In this document: piece after piece, positions 28,792 through 44,014 of the stretch | How positions within the stretch are numbered: the stretch's first letter is position 1 | Layout: each line of letters starts with the position of its first letter | From: Bifidobacterium adolescentis ATCC 15703 | GTDB taxonomy: Bacteria; Actinomycetota; Actinomycetes; Actinomycetales; Bifidobacteriaceae | Direction: 5' to 3' | Length of the DNA stretch: 64,000 nucleotides | Assembly: GCF_000010425.1 (NCBI RefSeq) | Contig: NC_008618.1 | Span: 2,025,646 to 2,089,645, forward strand | Translations under genes and position numbers: made by a program | The notes under the pieces: model-generated | Seen by the model: only the letters and a program-made list of their open reading frames with translations | The model's database searches: none | Told to the model about the DNA's origin: nothing

Positions 28792-31236
28792 TCAGCCCTT
28801 CGCCGCCTTACGAGCAGCCTTCCTGGCCACACGCGCTTCCTTACGGGCCGCAACGCGCTTAATCGTGCCCGGCATCCAACGCCACACGGAGAAGAAGGCA
28901 AGCATCGCCAGAATCACGCTACATACCGTGTTGAACACAATCTGTATGGTCTTCATTCCATTGCTGAACTTGAAGCCAGCACCAGGCAATGCGCCGTTCA
29001 TGCAGTTCGTATTCGCGACCGTGTACAGCAAGTGGTGCATGGCCTGACGTGCGTAGTGGTAGGTCGCCGCATCATTGAAATCGAGTTTCTCTCCGGTCGG
29101 ATCATCGCTCACGTTCAGCAGTTTGATGTCGGCTCCCGCCTCCAGCATCTGGTATGGGCTCATGAATTTGCCGGTGTTGGCGTTGTCGGTGATGATCAGA
29201 CCATTGAATCCCCATTCGTCGCGTAGCAGTTGCTGGATCAGTGCATGGCTGCCGCCGGTCCAAGTGGCGCCGATACGGTTGAACGATGTCATCACACCTT
29301 TGGCGATCGGAGTCTTGACGACCTTGTTCTCATAGGTTCCATCGGACTTCTTCACCACAGTCTTCATGTCCATATCACCAAGGTGCATGCACATGTCGAA
29401 TGGCTTCAGATAAATCTCGCGGATGGCCTGTTCGTTGGACCAGGTTGCCACGGAGAAGTTGCCAGGCCTGTCACCACGGTGGTTCTCCTGGTCGTTAAGG
29501 GCGAAGTGCTTGATGTAGCTGTACACGCCCTTGGTGGCCGCGCCTTTGACCTCGAGGGAAGCCATGGACCCGGACATGTAGCCATCCTCGGAATAGTATT
29601 CGCCGTTACGTCCGGAGAATGGGGTCCTGTGGATGTTCATAGCTGGAGCGTACCAGCCATTCGCGCCGCCCAGCAGAGCCTCGTTGCCCATCATCTCGCC
29701 GAGGTCCTCCGCCAGTTGGGCGTTCCAGGTCTGGGTGAGCATCATGATGCTTGGGAAGGTCTTGCCGGTGCCTCCGTACATCCAACCGGTGGCCGAATCA
29801 GCATCGGTTTGGAACGGCTTGTCCACGGATTTGATGTAGTCCACGCCGTAGCCGGAGAAGTAGATGAGCTGGTTGTAATCGTCCTCGGTGAGCTCGTCAA
29901 GGATCTTGTCCCATTGCGCGTCGTCATAAGCCAATCCGCGCATGTCGGAGACCTTCAACCCGTTCTTCTTGCCGAATGTCGGCGTATCCATGATGGAGTC
30001 CTTGTCGACGGTGGTGCCGGAGTCGTTTCCTTCAAGATGTTTGATGAGTTTGGTGGAAGCGGTCTTCTTCCACGTGCAGGACGCGTTATTACCGTCGGAG
30101 TCCTTGCAATTAATCTCATTGCCCCAGGTATTGATCTCACCGGAGGATTCGCCGTAATGCTTCGGGAAGGTACCAGTCCAATCGGAACGGGACAGATAGG
30201 CCACTTCCGGATCGGAAGCCGCATCGAACAGGTTGGAGATGGCCTTGCCGGTGGTGGAGTCGGAGGCGAATGTAGTGGTGTCCGCATCAGTGTTCTCCGG
30301 TGTCCAGCTGGCCACCATGGTCTTGTCACCTTCCGAAGTCATGCCGTCGGCCACGGTCTTGCCTTTGTCGGCAAGGATATTGTTGACCGCTTGGTTGGCG
30401 TCGGTGGCCGCGGTGAAGCGATACTGTCCAGCGTCAAGGATGTAGGTCTTCGCGCCCTTGTAGTCGTATGCCTTGAGCTGATCCTTGCCGAAGGTGATTC
30501 GCACGGTTTCGCTGGTCCCCGGCTTGAGTTCGGAGGTCTTGCCATATCCGACCAAGTTCACGGATGCCTTCTCGACGGCGTTCCGCTTGTCGTAATCGGT
30601 GTATGGCGACTGCGCGTACAGTTCCACAACGTCCTTGCCTGCTGTATCGCCGGTATTCGTCACGGTCACGGTAGCGACGAAATCATTGCCATGCCGCGCA
30701 ACGGAGAAATCTGACCATTTGAAATCGGTGTAGCTTAATCCGTACCCGAACGGGTACACGACTTCCTTGGCGTAATCGTAATCGCCCGCGTTGCCCTGAC
30801 CGAGGACCTTGTCCTCGTAACGGGTCTCGTAATACTTGTAGCCGACGTAGATACCTTCCGCGTAATCCACATAATTGTATTTGGTGGCTTTGCCGTTCTC
30901 GTCGTAATACTGGTAGCTGCCGAAGTTCTGCGCGGCCGGTGAGGCCAGCGCATCCGCGGCGAATGTGTCGACGGTCCTGCCGGAGGGATTCACTTCCCCG
31001 GAGAACACCTTGGCAAGGGCGTTGGTGACGTTCTGCGAATACACGACGGCCTTGATGTTCGGGTACTGCTTGAGCCAGTCGAGTTCCATGGCAGCACTGG
31101 ATTTGACGAGAAGAATCACGTCCTTGTAGTTGTCATTAAGGTATTTGATGATTTCGGTTTCGGTGGAGTCAAGCTCGATGTAGCTCTTCTCCTTGTCTTC
31201 CTGCTTGTCGGCGTGGTTGTACATGGAACGCGGCAT
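28792..31236 (-). CDS. Inverted-domain membrane GH3 glycosidase, 5'-truncated
   Basis: 814 residues that align end to end with the 972-residue GH3 at 37565 except that about the first 230 residues (two membrane helices and the start of the alpha/beta domain) are missing. The order is alpha/beta domain, FnIII-like domain, then the barrel last, with nucleophile D684 in LIITDNANTGKF and KHFALNDQENHRGD. One C-terminal membrane helix and a Lys/Ala/Arg-rich tail follow. The ATG at 31236 has no ribosome site and lies where homology begins, so the gene is probably a decaying copy, although the frame is intact. Confidence 0.8.
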   Translation of the reverse strand: MPRSMYNHADKQEDKEKSYIELDSTETEIIKYLNDNYKDVILLVKSSAAMELDWLKQYPNIKAVVYSQNVTNALAKVFSGEVNPSGRTVDTFAADALASPAAQNFGSYQYYDENGKATKYNYVDYAEGIYVGYKYYETRYEDKVLGQGNAGDYDYAKEVVYPFGYGLSYTDFKWSDFSVARHGNDFVATVTVTNTGDTAGKDVVELYAQSPYTDYDKRNAVEKASVNLVGYGKTSELKPGTSETVRITFGKDQLKAYDYKGAKTYILDAGQYRFTAATDANQAVNNILADKGKTVADGMTSEGDKTMVASWTPENTDADTTTFASDSTTGKAISNLFDAASDPEVAYLSRSDWTGTFPKHYGESSGEINTWGNEINCKDSDGNNASCTWKKTASTKLIKHLEGNDSGTTVDKDSIMDTPTFGKKNGLKVSDMRGLAYDDAQWDKILDELTEDDYNQLIYFSGYGVDYIKSVDKPFQTDADSATGWMYGGTGKTFPSIMMLTQTWNAQLAEDLGEMMGNEALLGGANGWYAPAMNIHRTPFSGRNGEYYSEDGYMSGSMASLEVKGAATKGVYSYIKHFALNDQENHRGDRPGNFSVATWSNEQAIREIYLKPFDMCMHLGDMDMKTVVKKSDGTYENKVVKTPIAKGVMTSFNRIGATWTGGSHALIQQLLRDEWGFNGLIITDNANTGKFMSPYQMLEAGADIKLLNVSDDPTGEKLDFNDAATYHYARQAMHHLLYTVANTNCMNGALPGAGFKFSNGMKTIQIVFNTVCSVILAMLAFFSVWRWMPGTIKRVAARKEARVARKAARKAAKG

Positions 31237-31460
31237 TGTCAGTCAATCCGATATGAATAAACTGCAAGTTTAACGGAATAAATTGTTTTTAAAACGGAAT
31301 CAGAAAACCAGATGCGAGACTTTTGGATCAACGAAGCCCAGACCATATAGCCGGGAGGGCCGATTAAGACAAAAACCTAGAGGGATAAAGAGTTTTAAAT
31401 AAAGGGGCCTCCTGGGGGCCGGAAGGCCCGGCCGGGAGACAGGTCCCGGAGGAGAGGATA

Positions 31461-31503
31461 AAAAAGGGGCCTCCCGGGAGCCAAAGGCTCGACCGGGAGG
31501 CCC
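31461..31503 (-). terminator. rRNA operon terminator
   Basis: Long GC-rich hairpin (GGGCCTCCCGGTCGAGCC pairing with GGCTCCCGGGAGGCCC) followed on the minus strand by TTTTTT, just past the 5S gene. A second, weaker hairpin of related sequence lies at about 31400-31450. Confidence 0.88.
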
Positions 31504-31510
31504 AACATGT

Positions 31511-31627
31511 GAAGCGGCGGCGTGCTACTCTCCCACACCCTCTCGAGTGCAGTACCATCGCCGCGCCTGGCCTTAGCTACCGGGTTCGGAATGGGACCGG
31601 GCGTCTCACCAGGGCTATGACCACCGC
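31511..31627 (-). rRNA. 5S ribosomal RNA
   Basis: Minus-strand sequence starting GCGGTGGTCATAGCCC with the conserved CCCGGTCCCATTCCGAACC and GATGGTACTGC segments. About 117 nt; ends estimated to within a few bases. Confidence 0.93.
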
Positions 31628-31830
31628 AAAACCGCAATCACGGAACGACAACCAAAACATGGCGGCCATTCCGGCCATTATGTTATGAACCGTGGCGGTC
31701 TGGGAACCGGCTAGCGGACGCGAGGCAAAGCCTACCGTTGTATCGTTCAGTGACCATCCCAACGCATATTGCCGTCCAGGACGATCCAGCACAGGAAAGA
31801 CGCGGAACCAATCCCGCAAAAGGATCGGAA

Positions 31831-36881
<5,051 letters not shown>

Positions 36882-37059
36882 AACTTATGCGGAAAGCCAA
36901 CACGTGACTCTCATCTAAGAAAATTGACGATCGCCTTATAAGGAAAGGCGCATCGCACAAAAACCTCACCGTCCTTCAAGGCCTCCCGGCCACTCGCAAG
37001 GAGCGGACGATGAACTGGCAATCATTGACTATAAAGAAGTAGTACAAATACGCTCTTGA

Positions 37060-37165
37060 GTTCTCAAACCACCACCGCACCAGCAGACCGCCCCAAACTC
37101 AAGGAGCCAGGCCGCCGTGCTGAGCAGCAAGAGATAAACTTACACGAGAACCCGCAAACGCGCAA
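37060..37165 (-). promoter_or_regulatory. rRNA leader with boxA-like motif and candidate promoter
   Basis: The motif GTTCTCAAACCACCAC (37060-37075, plus-strand reading) is repeated in the spacer. A possible minus-strand promoter upstream has -35 TTGCGC (37165-37160), 17-bp spacer and -10 TAAGTT (37142-37137). The -35 is GC-rich, so the promoter call is tentative. The rest of 36882-37490 shows no supported gene. Confidence 0.4.
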
Positions 37166-37493
37166 CCCGACGGGCATGACGAAGCGTGAAACCGTTGGAA
37201 ATCCAACGTTCCATCGGCGTGTCGAAAACGAGCCAAACGCGACCTGAAACCGTTGATGACACCATCATAGGACGCTAAAACCACGGCCAGGTGAACGCGA
37301 AAACAACAACCCACGGCGTGTCGGAATCGCAAAGCCAAATGCGGATGAAGCGAAGACGCGAACAATGCAGCCATCTGCGCTATGAACGCGATATGGGATC
37401 CATAGCCTGACAACCGCACCAATGCAATATCAGGAAATACAGCGCCAAGAAAAAGCAGCACACGGATCCGAACGAAGGCAATGAGATGCAAAA

Positions 37494-37530
37494 GCCGGGA
37501 GGCTCCATGTTCCACGGAGACTCCCGGCTT
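37494..37530 (-). terminator. Terminator of the full-length membrane GH3
   Basis: Stem AGCCGGGAG/CTCCCGGCT plus an inner CTCC/GGAG, followed on the minus strand by TTTT, 35 nt past the stop. Confidence 0.87.
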
Positions 37531-37564
37531 GGTATTCAATTATTGGTTTTCAGTTATCAGCCAA

Positions 37565-40483
37565 TCACTCGGCCTGAGCGGGCTCTGCAGCCGGCTCAAT
37601 CGTGGCGACGGCCTTCTTGCGGCTCAGGTAGCGCTTGATGGTCAGGAACTCCAGACCGATCACGAGCACCGCAACCACGCCCCAAGCCACGTACATGGCG
37701 GTCTTCCAGATCGGGGTGGCGACCTTCGGCTCGCCATTCGCGTACTGCCAGCTGTTGGCGGCCGTGTACAGGATGTTGTGCGCGGCCTGACGCATGGCCT
37801 TCACGGAAGTGGCGGACTTATCGGTGATGTGGTTGGTGATCTTGGTGGTGGCAAGCATCGAATCGTTGCCCGCACGCACTTCCTGATCGGCGTTCTGGTA
37901 GCCGTAGCCGCCGAAGTAGTCGGTCAGGACGAAGCCTTTGAAGCCCCACTCGCCGCGCAGCACGGTCTGCAGCAGCGCGCTGTCGGCGCCGGCATAGGTG
38001 TTGCCGATGTAGTTGAAGGAGCTCATCACGGCCTGGGCGCCGCCTTCCTTCACGCTCATCTCGAACGGCTTCAGATAGATCTCACGCATGGCCTGCTCGT
38101 TCGTCCACGTGCACAGCATTTCCGTACGCTTGGTCTCCTGGTCATTCAGAGCGAAGTGCTTCATGAAGGAGTACACGCCCTTGGACTTGGCACCGGAGAT
38201 CTCGCTGGATGCCATCACGCCGGAGAGCAGCGAATCCTCGGAGAAGTACTCGAAGGTACGGCCGGAGAACGCGTTGCGGTGGATGTTCATGGCCGGTGCG
38301 TACCAGCCAGCCACGTGCATGTCGTGGGCCATGTCGCCGATCATCTCACCGAACTGCTTGGCGAGATCCTTGTTCCAAGTGCAGGCGAATGCCGTGGAAG
38401 CCGGGAAGCCGATGGAGCCAACGCCGGTGAAGTTGTTATTCAGCGATGCCGGGCCGTCCGCATCGGTCAGCTGGATCTTGCCGACGGACTTCAGAGCCTG
38501 GGTGCCATAGCCACCATTGGCGATGAGGTTGTCCATATCGTCGAAGGTGAGCTGGTCGAGCAGCTTGTCCCAATCGGCGTCGTCATAGTCCTTGCCGTAC
38601 ATATCGGACAGCTTCAGACCGTTCTTGGCACCGGTGGTCGGCATCTTGTCGGAATCCTTGTCGAACTTCTTCGGATCGTAGTTCGAGTTGTTGTAGAAGG
38701 TTTCCTTGGCCTTGTCGGACATCTTGAAGTTGGTCGGGGCGGCGGTGGCCTCCTTGTAGTTCGCGAAGTGGTCGGCGCGGGACAGGTACGTCACATCGCC
38801 CGCCACATCATCGAACTGGTTCGTGGCCACGGTCTTGTCGCCATTGTGGGTGTTCGAATCGGAATCGTAGGTGACGGTGTCCTTCACGGTGATCGCCTTG
38901 TGATCGATCACGTGGTGCGAATCGGACTGGATGGAGATGTCATAATCGCCCTTCTCCAGCACGTACGCCTTCGCGCCCTTGTAGTCGTAGGACGCCATGT
39001 CGTCGTCATCGAACTTGACGGTGACCTTCTGGGACTCGCCCGGCTGCAGTTCCTTGGTCTTCTCGAAGCCGGCCAGGTTCTTGGACGCCTTCTCGATGCC
39101 GCCGTCGGTGTACGGCGGGTTGTAGTAGGCCTCGACCACGTCCTTGCCGGCCTTATCGCCGGTGTTGGTCACGGTGGCGGTGACGGTCACCTTGCCACCC
39201 TTGTACTTCACGCTGTCGAGCTTCTGATCGAACGAGGTGTAGGACAGGCCATAGCCGAACGGGAACGCGACGGTGTCATCATAATTAATCAGGCCTTCGT
39301 CCGAAGCGGTCTCATAGAACTTGTAGCCCACATAGATGCCTTCGGAGTAGTTGACAAAGCCCGGAATGGCAGTGACGTCGTCACCCGTGAAGCCCTTGTA
39401 CTTGGCTGCCTTGTCTGCCATATTGGTGTATTCGAACTTGCCGAAGTTGTTATAGGACACCGACTTGGTCAGATCCTTGAGGAAGGTGTCGGAGGTCTTG
39501 CCGGACGGGTTGGTCTCACCGGCAAGCACCTCACCAAGGGCGGAGAAACCGGTCTGGCCAGCCGGCGGGCACCACACGACGGACTGGATCTGCGGATAGT
39601 CGTTGAGGAAATCGAACTGGAACGTGTTCGCGCCGTTGTAGACGAGCGTCACCTTCTTGAAGTTGCTGGTGACCAGGTCGATCATGTCACGCTCGGTCTT
39701 CGACAACTGAAGGAAGCTCTCACCCTTCTGGAAGTCGTCATAATCCTTGGAGTTGTTCTTGTAGGTGATACCCTTCGCCTTCATGTCCGTCGGCAGGTCC
39801 GCGCCCTCGCCGCCGACACGGGTCAGCACGACCACGGCCTCGTCCGAGAAATCCTTCGCGTCGGAGACCAGCTTGTCGGAGTACTGCTTGGCCGGCACCT
39901 CGGGCAGGGTCCAATCCTGAGCGAACATGCCGACCTCAGGACGATCCTTGCGGTAGTCCGTGTACAGCTTGCTCAGCTCCGTATTGGTCTTCAGGCCAGC
40001 CTGCTTCATGCCGTCAAGCAGGGAGACGGTCTTGTACTGCTTCGACATGGAGCCGGAGCCGGTGCCGCCGTAGACGGGGTTGGTGGAGCCCCAGCCGAAC
40101 ACGTTGACCTTCTTGCCGGACAGCGGCAGGTTGGAATCGTCATTCTTCAGCAGGGTGACGGCCTCCGACTGCACATCCTTGGCCAGCTCGTTGGCCTTGG
40201 AAACCGTGGCGTCGGACAGCGTGTACTTGGTGATGGTCGCATTGTTGAGCAGCGTGGAAAGCGGGCCGGTCAGCATCATGGACACGGCCACGACGATGCC
40301 TACCAGCGCCACCAGCCAGGATTCGGAATGGACGATCTTACGGGTCGCCACGTCCTTGACCGTCTTCTTGTTGACGGCGAAGGTGATGATCAGCGCGAGC
40401 ACGAATAGCACGCCGATCGCAATCAGATATGGTGTCAATGAACCGATGACGTTCATGACATCAGCCATGTTGATTTGCAGCAT
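37565..40483 (-). CDS. Inverted-domain, membrane-anchored GH3 glycosidase
   Basis: 972 residues. Two N-terminal membrane helices (about 14-34 and 52-74), then the alpha/beta domain (NLPLSGKKVNVFGWGSTNPVYGG, VLTRVGGEGADLP), an FnIII-like domain (PPYTDGGIEKASKNLAGFEKT), then the barrel last, with KHFALNDQETKRTEM and nucleophile D855 in FVLTDYFGGYG. A third membrane helix (about 920-942) and an acidic Ala/Pro tail end the protein. This domain order is reversed relative to classic GH3. The catalytic domains lie between the anchors, so they probably face outside. RBS AAGGAGGAGG for ATG 40483 is very strong. Substrate not evident. Confidence 0.92.
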   Translation of the reverse strand: MLQINMADVMNVIGSLTPYLIAIGVLFVLALIITFAVNKKTVKDVATRKIVHSESWLVALVGIVVAVSMMLTGPLSTLLNNATITKYTLSDATVSKANELAKDVQSEAVTLLKNDDSNLPLSGKKVNVFGWGSTNPVYGGTGSGSMSKQYKTVSLLDGMKQAGLKTNTELSKLYTDYRKDRPEVGMFAQDWTLPEVPAKQYSDKLVSDAKDFSDEAVVVLTRVGGEGADLPTDMKAKGITYKNNSKDYDDFQKGESFLQLSKTERDMIDLVTSNFKKVTLVYNGANTFQFDFLNDYPQIQSVVWCPPAGQTGFSALGEVLAGETNPSGKTSDTFLKDLTKSVSYNNFGKFEYTNMADKAAKYKGFTGDDVTAIPGFVNYSEGIYVGYKFYETASDEGLINYDDTVAFPFGYGLSYTSFDQKLDSVKYKGGKVTVTATVTNTGDKAGKDVVEAYYNPPYTDGGIEKASKNLAGFEKTKELQPGESQKVTVKFDDDDMASYDYKGAKAYVLEKGDYDISIQSDSHHVIDHKAITVKDTVTYDSDSNTHNGDKTVATNQFDDVAGDVTYLSRADHFANYKEATAAPTNFKMSDKAKETFYNNSNYDPKKFDKDSDKMPTTGAKNGLKLSDMYGKDYDDADWDKLLDQLTFDDMDNLIANGGYGTQALKSVGKIQLTDADGPASLNNNFTGVGSIGFPASTAFACTWNKDLAKQFGEMIGDMAHDMHVAGWYAPAMNIHRNAFSGRTFEYFSEDSLLSGVMASSEISGAKSKGVYSFMKHFALNDQETKRTEMLCTWTNEQAMREIYLKPFEMSVKEGGAQAVMSSFNYIGNTYAGADSALLQTVLRGEWGFKGFVLTDYFGGYGYQNADQEVRAGNDSMLATTKITNHITDKSATSVKAMRQAAHNILYTAANSWQYANGEPKVATPIWKTAMYVAWGVVAVLVIGLEFLTIKRYLSRKKAVATIEPAAEPAQAE

Positions 40484-40733
40484 GGTCTGCCTCCTCCTTG
40501 ATTCTCATAACCAAACGACACATTGGCTCCAATGCCTTTATCGGAACCACGAAACCATTCAACACTGCCCCGCATCTCATGGTTTCGGTGAAGTGGCTGC
40601 AGATGCGTGCGGCAAGTGAAGACACTTCTTCATGTCGATGATTCGATTTCATCAGACTTCAACGTGCGGCACATGGCGTTTCCCCAGCCTGTCAATTCGC
40701 GTGCATAATCTGCACGCCAAGTACGATGGAAGT

Positions 40734-42788
40734 ATGAGCGACTTAAGCGCATTGAATCTGGAAGCAGGCAGCCTGGTTGGCGGCTACACGTTGATTTCCC
40801 GGCTTGGTTCGGGTGCCATGGGCTCGGTATGGCGTGTGCGGGACGATGGCGGCCATCAATATGCGATGAAGATTTTGCGTGATTCCCTCTCCGACGACGA
40901 TTCCCCGCAGCGGCAGCGCGACCAACTGACCGCACGCGAGCGCCTGCGCAGGGAGGCGATGGCGTTGCAGAAGGTGCGGCATCCGGGCGTGTGCGGCATT
41001 GTGGATATGGAACTTGACGACGCGTTGGCTTTTATTGTGACCGAGTTGATCGAAGGCAAGAATCTGCGTGAGGATGTGCGCGTCAATGGCCGATATGTGG
41101 GCGACGATTTGGAACGGCTGGCACGCAAGCTGATTGAGGCGGTGCGTGCCGTGCATGCGTCCGGCATCGTGCACCGCGATATCAAGCCGACGAATGTGAT
41201 GGTGTCGAGCACCGGCCCGGTATTGGTGGATTTCGGCATCGCTATGGGCGAAGGCGAAAGCCATGTGACGCGTACCGGTCTGGTGATGGGCACGCCGGGG
41301 TTCATCGCGCCGGAAATCATTGATGGCGCGGAATCGGATGAAATGACCGATTGGTGGTCGGTGGCGAGCGTATTGGCGTTCGCCGCTACGGGTGAGCCGG
41401 TGTTCGGCACGAAGCCGATGATGACCGTGTTGGAACGTGCGGCGGCAGGCAGCGCCAATCTTGCGGGACTTCCTGCGGGCACGATGGCCGCGTTCCGTTC
41501 GGCGCTTAATCCGGATCGGACGAAGCGGTGCACGCCGGACGATTTGCTGCAGGCGATCGCCGTGGATGCGTTGAATCCGCAGGCGTGGGTTGCGGCCGAC
41601 AATGGTGGCGCAGCGGATGGCGATACGGAGGCGATGCCCCCTTTTGTTGAATCGCCCGACAATCCGCGCACGTTGTGGCGATTGCAGGACGATATAACCG
41701 GCGAAAACGCCATCGGCACGCGCACGATGCCAAGGCTCAGCGAAGCAACGCAGGCGATCGGGCAGCCCGATGTGAGCGCAACTCAAGTAATCGGGAAACA
41801 AGTGACCAGCCAATCCGACGCGAGCGCAACGCAGGTGATCGCACCTGTTGACGATGCCGAGACCAGAGTGCTTTCCGACGCACTTCCCAACGTGGACAGC
41901 ACGCGCACGATGCCGCAATCGCAAGGCACGCGGGCGATGCCGACAGGCACACAGGTAATGCCGCAATCCATGCCGTCAACACAAATGCTGCCGGCCCAGA
42001 ACGCATGGAATCCAGCGGAAGCGCCGACGCAAGTCGACCCGACCATCAAACCCGCGTTGCAACGCATCGCCATGCGGCAGCCACCGTCCGTCATACCGCA
42101 GGCCACGGTGGCCGCGGCGCAGCAATCGCCCGCAATGTCATTCCCGCCGGTACCCGGTATGGATGGGCCGAACGTTGCGGAAGCACCCAATCCCGCCGAT
42201 GTGAAGCGTGGCGCGATGTTGGGCCGGGGCATGCTCCCCTGCGCGCTGATGGCGATTCCCGTGGCCGTCTGCGGACTGTTCTCACTGTGGACGGCGATGG
42301 CAGCCGCGTTGCTGTTCGCCTGTGCGCTGGCCACCATCGGATTCAACACGGAGGCGCAGCTCGAGCGCGAAGGCAAACGTGGCGGCGAGAAGAAAAGTTC
42401 CGACTGGCTGCTGCGATTGGCGGGACTGCCCTGGCACATCGTGAAGGGCTTCGGCGTCGCCATCGTGCGGACGCTGATCATGTTGGCCGTGGCCGCGCTG
42501 GGTTTGTCGCTCACCACGGTCGTGCTGCAGCTTCCGTATGCCGTGATGGATATGTGGATATTTGGATTGACGATTCCGATGCCGACGCTGCTTGGCGGTC
42601 CGCTTTCCGAAAGCGGGCTGGCGCAGGCTGCGTTCTGCGCGATCGGCTGGCTTGTGGCCGTGGCCGCTCCGGGCGCGATCGTACTGCGATTGGGCGGCGG
42701 CGCACTGCGTAAACAGCCGTATCTGCGCCACTTGAGCGAGCTGCCGACGCAATCGCAAGGCAATACGGAATTCCCGGCGAATCGATAG
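40734..42788 (+). CDS. Serine/threonine protein kinase (Hanks type), membrane-bound
   Basis: 684 residues from ATG 40734 (an in-frame ATG at 40632 is upstream of likely promoter sequence and encodes a poor extension). The kinase domain (about 14-275) has the Gly-rich loop LGSGAMGSVW, Lys in YAMKILR, catalytic HRDIKPTN with D149, DFG and an APE-like APEI. Threonine-rich, low-complexity repeats with many ATQVI/TQAIG units (about 325-450) follow, likely autophosphorylation sites. Three to four membrane helices close the protein. Unlike PknB there are no extracellular PASTA domains, so it may sense membrane or cytoplasmic state. Confidence 0.93.
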   Translation: MSDLSALNLEAGSLVGGYTLISRLGSGAMGSVWRVRDDGGHQYAMKILRDSLSDDDSPQRQRDQLTARERLRREAMALQKVRHPGVCGIVDMELDDALAFIVTELIEGKNLREDVRVNGRYVGDDLERLARKLIEAVRAVHASGIVHRDIKPTNVMVSSTGPVLVDFGIAMGEGESHVTRTGLVMGTPGFIAPEIIDGAESDEMTDWWSVASVLAFAATGEPVFGTKPMMTVLERAAAGSANLAGLPAGTMAAFRSALNPDRTKRCTPDDLLQAIAVDALNPQAWVAADNGGAADGDTEAMPPFVESPDNPRTLWRLQDDITGENAIGTRTMPRLSEATQAIGQPDVSATQVIGKQVTSQSDASATQVIAPVDDAETRVLSDALPNVDSTRTMPQSQGTRAMPTGTQVMPQSMPSTQMLPAQNAWNPAEAPTQVDPTIKPALQRIAMRQPPSVIPQATVAAAQQSPAMSFPPVPGMDGPNVAEAPNPADVKRGAMLGRGMLPCALMAIPVAVCGLFSLWTAMAAALLFACALATIGFNTEAQLEREGKRGGEKKSSDWLLRLAGLPWHIVKGFGVAIVRTLIMLAVAALGLSLTTVVLQLPYAVMDMWIFGLTIPMPTLLGGPLSESGLAQAAFCAIGWLVAVAAPGAIVLRLGGGALRKQPYLRHLSELPTQSQGNTEFPANR

Positions 42789-42844
42789 CAAGGCATCGCT
42801 AGTATGGTGCCCAGCATAACAACGTGAGGTCGAAAGGAATATCG

Positions 42845-43828
42845 ATGGCCCAGAACAGCAAGGATGCGCAGAAGCGTACCAGCCGCGCCGAGCGTAGGGC
42901 CGCCGAGGCCGCGGCGATGAAGGCGCGCGCCGAGCAGATGGAAAAGGAACGCAAGCAGCAGACGATCATCGGCGGCATCGTGGTGGCGGTGCTGGTGATT
43001 CTGGTGGCGATCGGCGCGTTCACCGTGTACCACAACATGCATAAGAAGGCCGAAACGAAGGCTTCCACCGAAACCGTGCAGGAAGCGTACACGGCGTTGC
43101 AGAAAGTGAAGAACACTCCGAAGCTCGTCGATAAGAACGGCGGCCTGCTGATTTCCAAGAACGGCTACGGCAAGGCTGTGGAGGGCGCGCCGACCGTCGA
43201 GCTCTACATGGATTTCCTGTGCCCGGGCTGCGGCAACCTGCACCGCCAGTTGGACGCCGACCTGCAGAAGATGGTCGATGCGGGGCAGATCAATCTGGAC
43301 CTGCATTTCATGGCGTTCATGGACCGTTGGTCCACCGACGAGTATTCCAGTCGCGCGGCGAACGCGGCCATCTACCTGGCCGAGCATGACAGCGACCCGA
43401 ACCATCTGATCTCCTTCCTGGAGAAGGTCTACGCCGAGGATTTCCAGCCGGAGGAAGGCTCCGCATACAAGTCGGTGAGCGACGCCAAGATCAAGGAGCA
43501 GATGATCGCCGCGGGTGTTTCCAAGGATGTTGCGGACAAGGCGTTTGGCCGCGATTATCAGGAATGGCTTGATGCGATCGACACTTACACGCCGAAGCGT
43601 TCCGAACTGTGGCATCAGTCCGGCAGCTACAAGGGCAGCATGACCACGCCGACCGTGATCATCAACGGCAAGTATTGGGATATGGACCAGCTGACCACCG
43701 CCCAGACGACGGTTAAGGACGGTCTGTTGGAATCGATCGGCCTGAAGGACAGCGAAGTCGGCGTTGCCGGCAAGATGCCGTCCATCGGAGCCAAGAAGGG
43801 GCCGATTTCCGTCACCACGGGCGAATAA
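42845..43828 (+). CDS. DsbA-like membrane-anchored thioredoxin-fold protein
   Basis: 327 residues. A charged cytoplasmic N-terminus (about 1-40, coiled) precedes one membrane helix (IIGGIVVAVLVILVAIGAFTVY). The extracellular DsbA-like domain has the redox motif C126-P-G-C129 in DFLCPGCGNLH and the cis-Pro in MTTPTVIINGKYWDM, with a helical insert between. It should form or shuffle disulfides in secreted proteins. The gene starts 56 nt after the kinase gene, RBS AAAGGA, so they may be cotranscribed. Confidence 0.92.
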   Translation: MAQNSKDAQKRTSRAERRAAEAAAMKARAEQMEKERKQQTIIGGIVVAVLVILVAIGAFTVYHNMHKKAETKASTETVQEAYTALQKVKNTPKLVDKNGGLLISKNGYGKAVEGAPTVELYMDFLCPGCGNLHRQLDADLQKMVDAGQINLDLHFMAFMDRWSTDEYSSRAANAAIYLAEHDSDPNHLISFLEKVYAEDFQPEEGSAYKSVSDAKIKEQMIAAGVSKDVADKAFGRDYQEWLDAIDTYTPKRSELWHQSGSYKGSMTTPTVIINGKYWDMDQLTTAQTTVKDGLLESIGLKDSEVGVAGKMPSIGAKKGPISVTTGE

Positions 43829-43870
43829 CCCCTTACGGGCAGCCGGCGCGTCTCAACCCGCAATACTAAG

Positions 43871-43899
43871 TTGACGGCGGTGGAAGCGCTGGTTATGCT
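43871..43899 (+). promoter_or_regulatory. Promoter of the tRNA-Thr transcript
   Basis: -35 TTGACG (43871-43876), 17-bp spacer, -10 TATGCT (43894-43899); 41 nt upstream of the mature tRNA. Confidence 0.75.
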
Positions 43900-43940
43900 A
43901 TTCATCGTTCCTCTGTTGTTTTCATAGCAAAAGAGGACAT

Positions 43941-44014
43941 GCCTCCTTAGCTCAGATGGCCAGAGCGGCCGCCTTGTAAGCGGCAGGTCGTCGGTTCGAT
44001 CCCGACAGGAGGCT
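43941..44014 (+). tRNA. tRNA-Thr (anticodon TGT)
   Basis: Cloverleaf with 7-bp acceptor GCCTCCT/AGGAGGC, anticodon stem GCCGC/GCGGC with loop CTTGTAA giving TGT, and T-arm TCGGTTCGATCCCGA. The 3' CCA is not encoded. Confidence 0.96.

Noticed and set aside
37099..37539. 146-codon minus-strand frame upstream of 16S rRNA
   Set aside because: Lies in the rRNA promoter/leader, overlaps the GH3 terminator, has no ribosome site and poor codon bias.
37481..40408. 975-codon plus-strand frame opposite the membrane GH3
   Set aside because: Antisense shadow created by codon bias; repetitive Val/Gly/His composition and no ribosome site.
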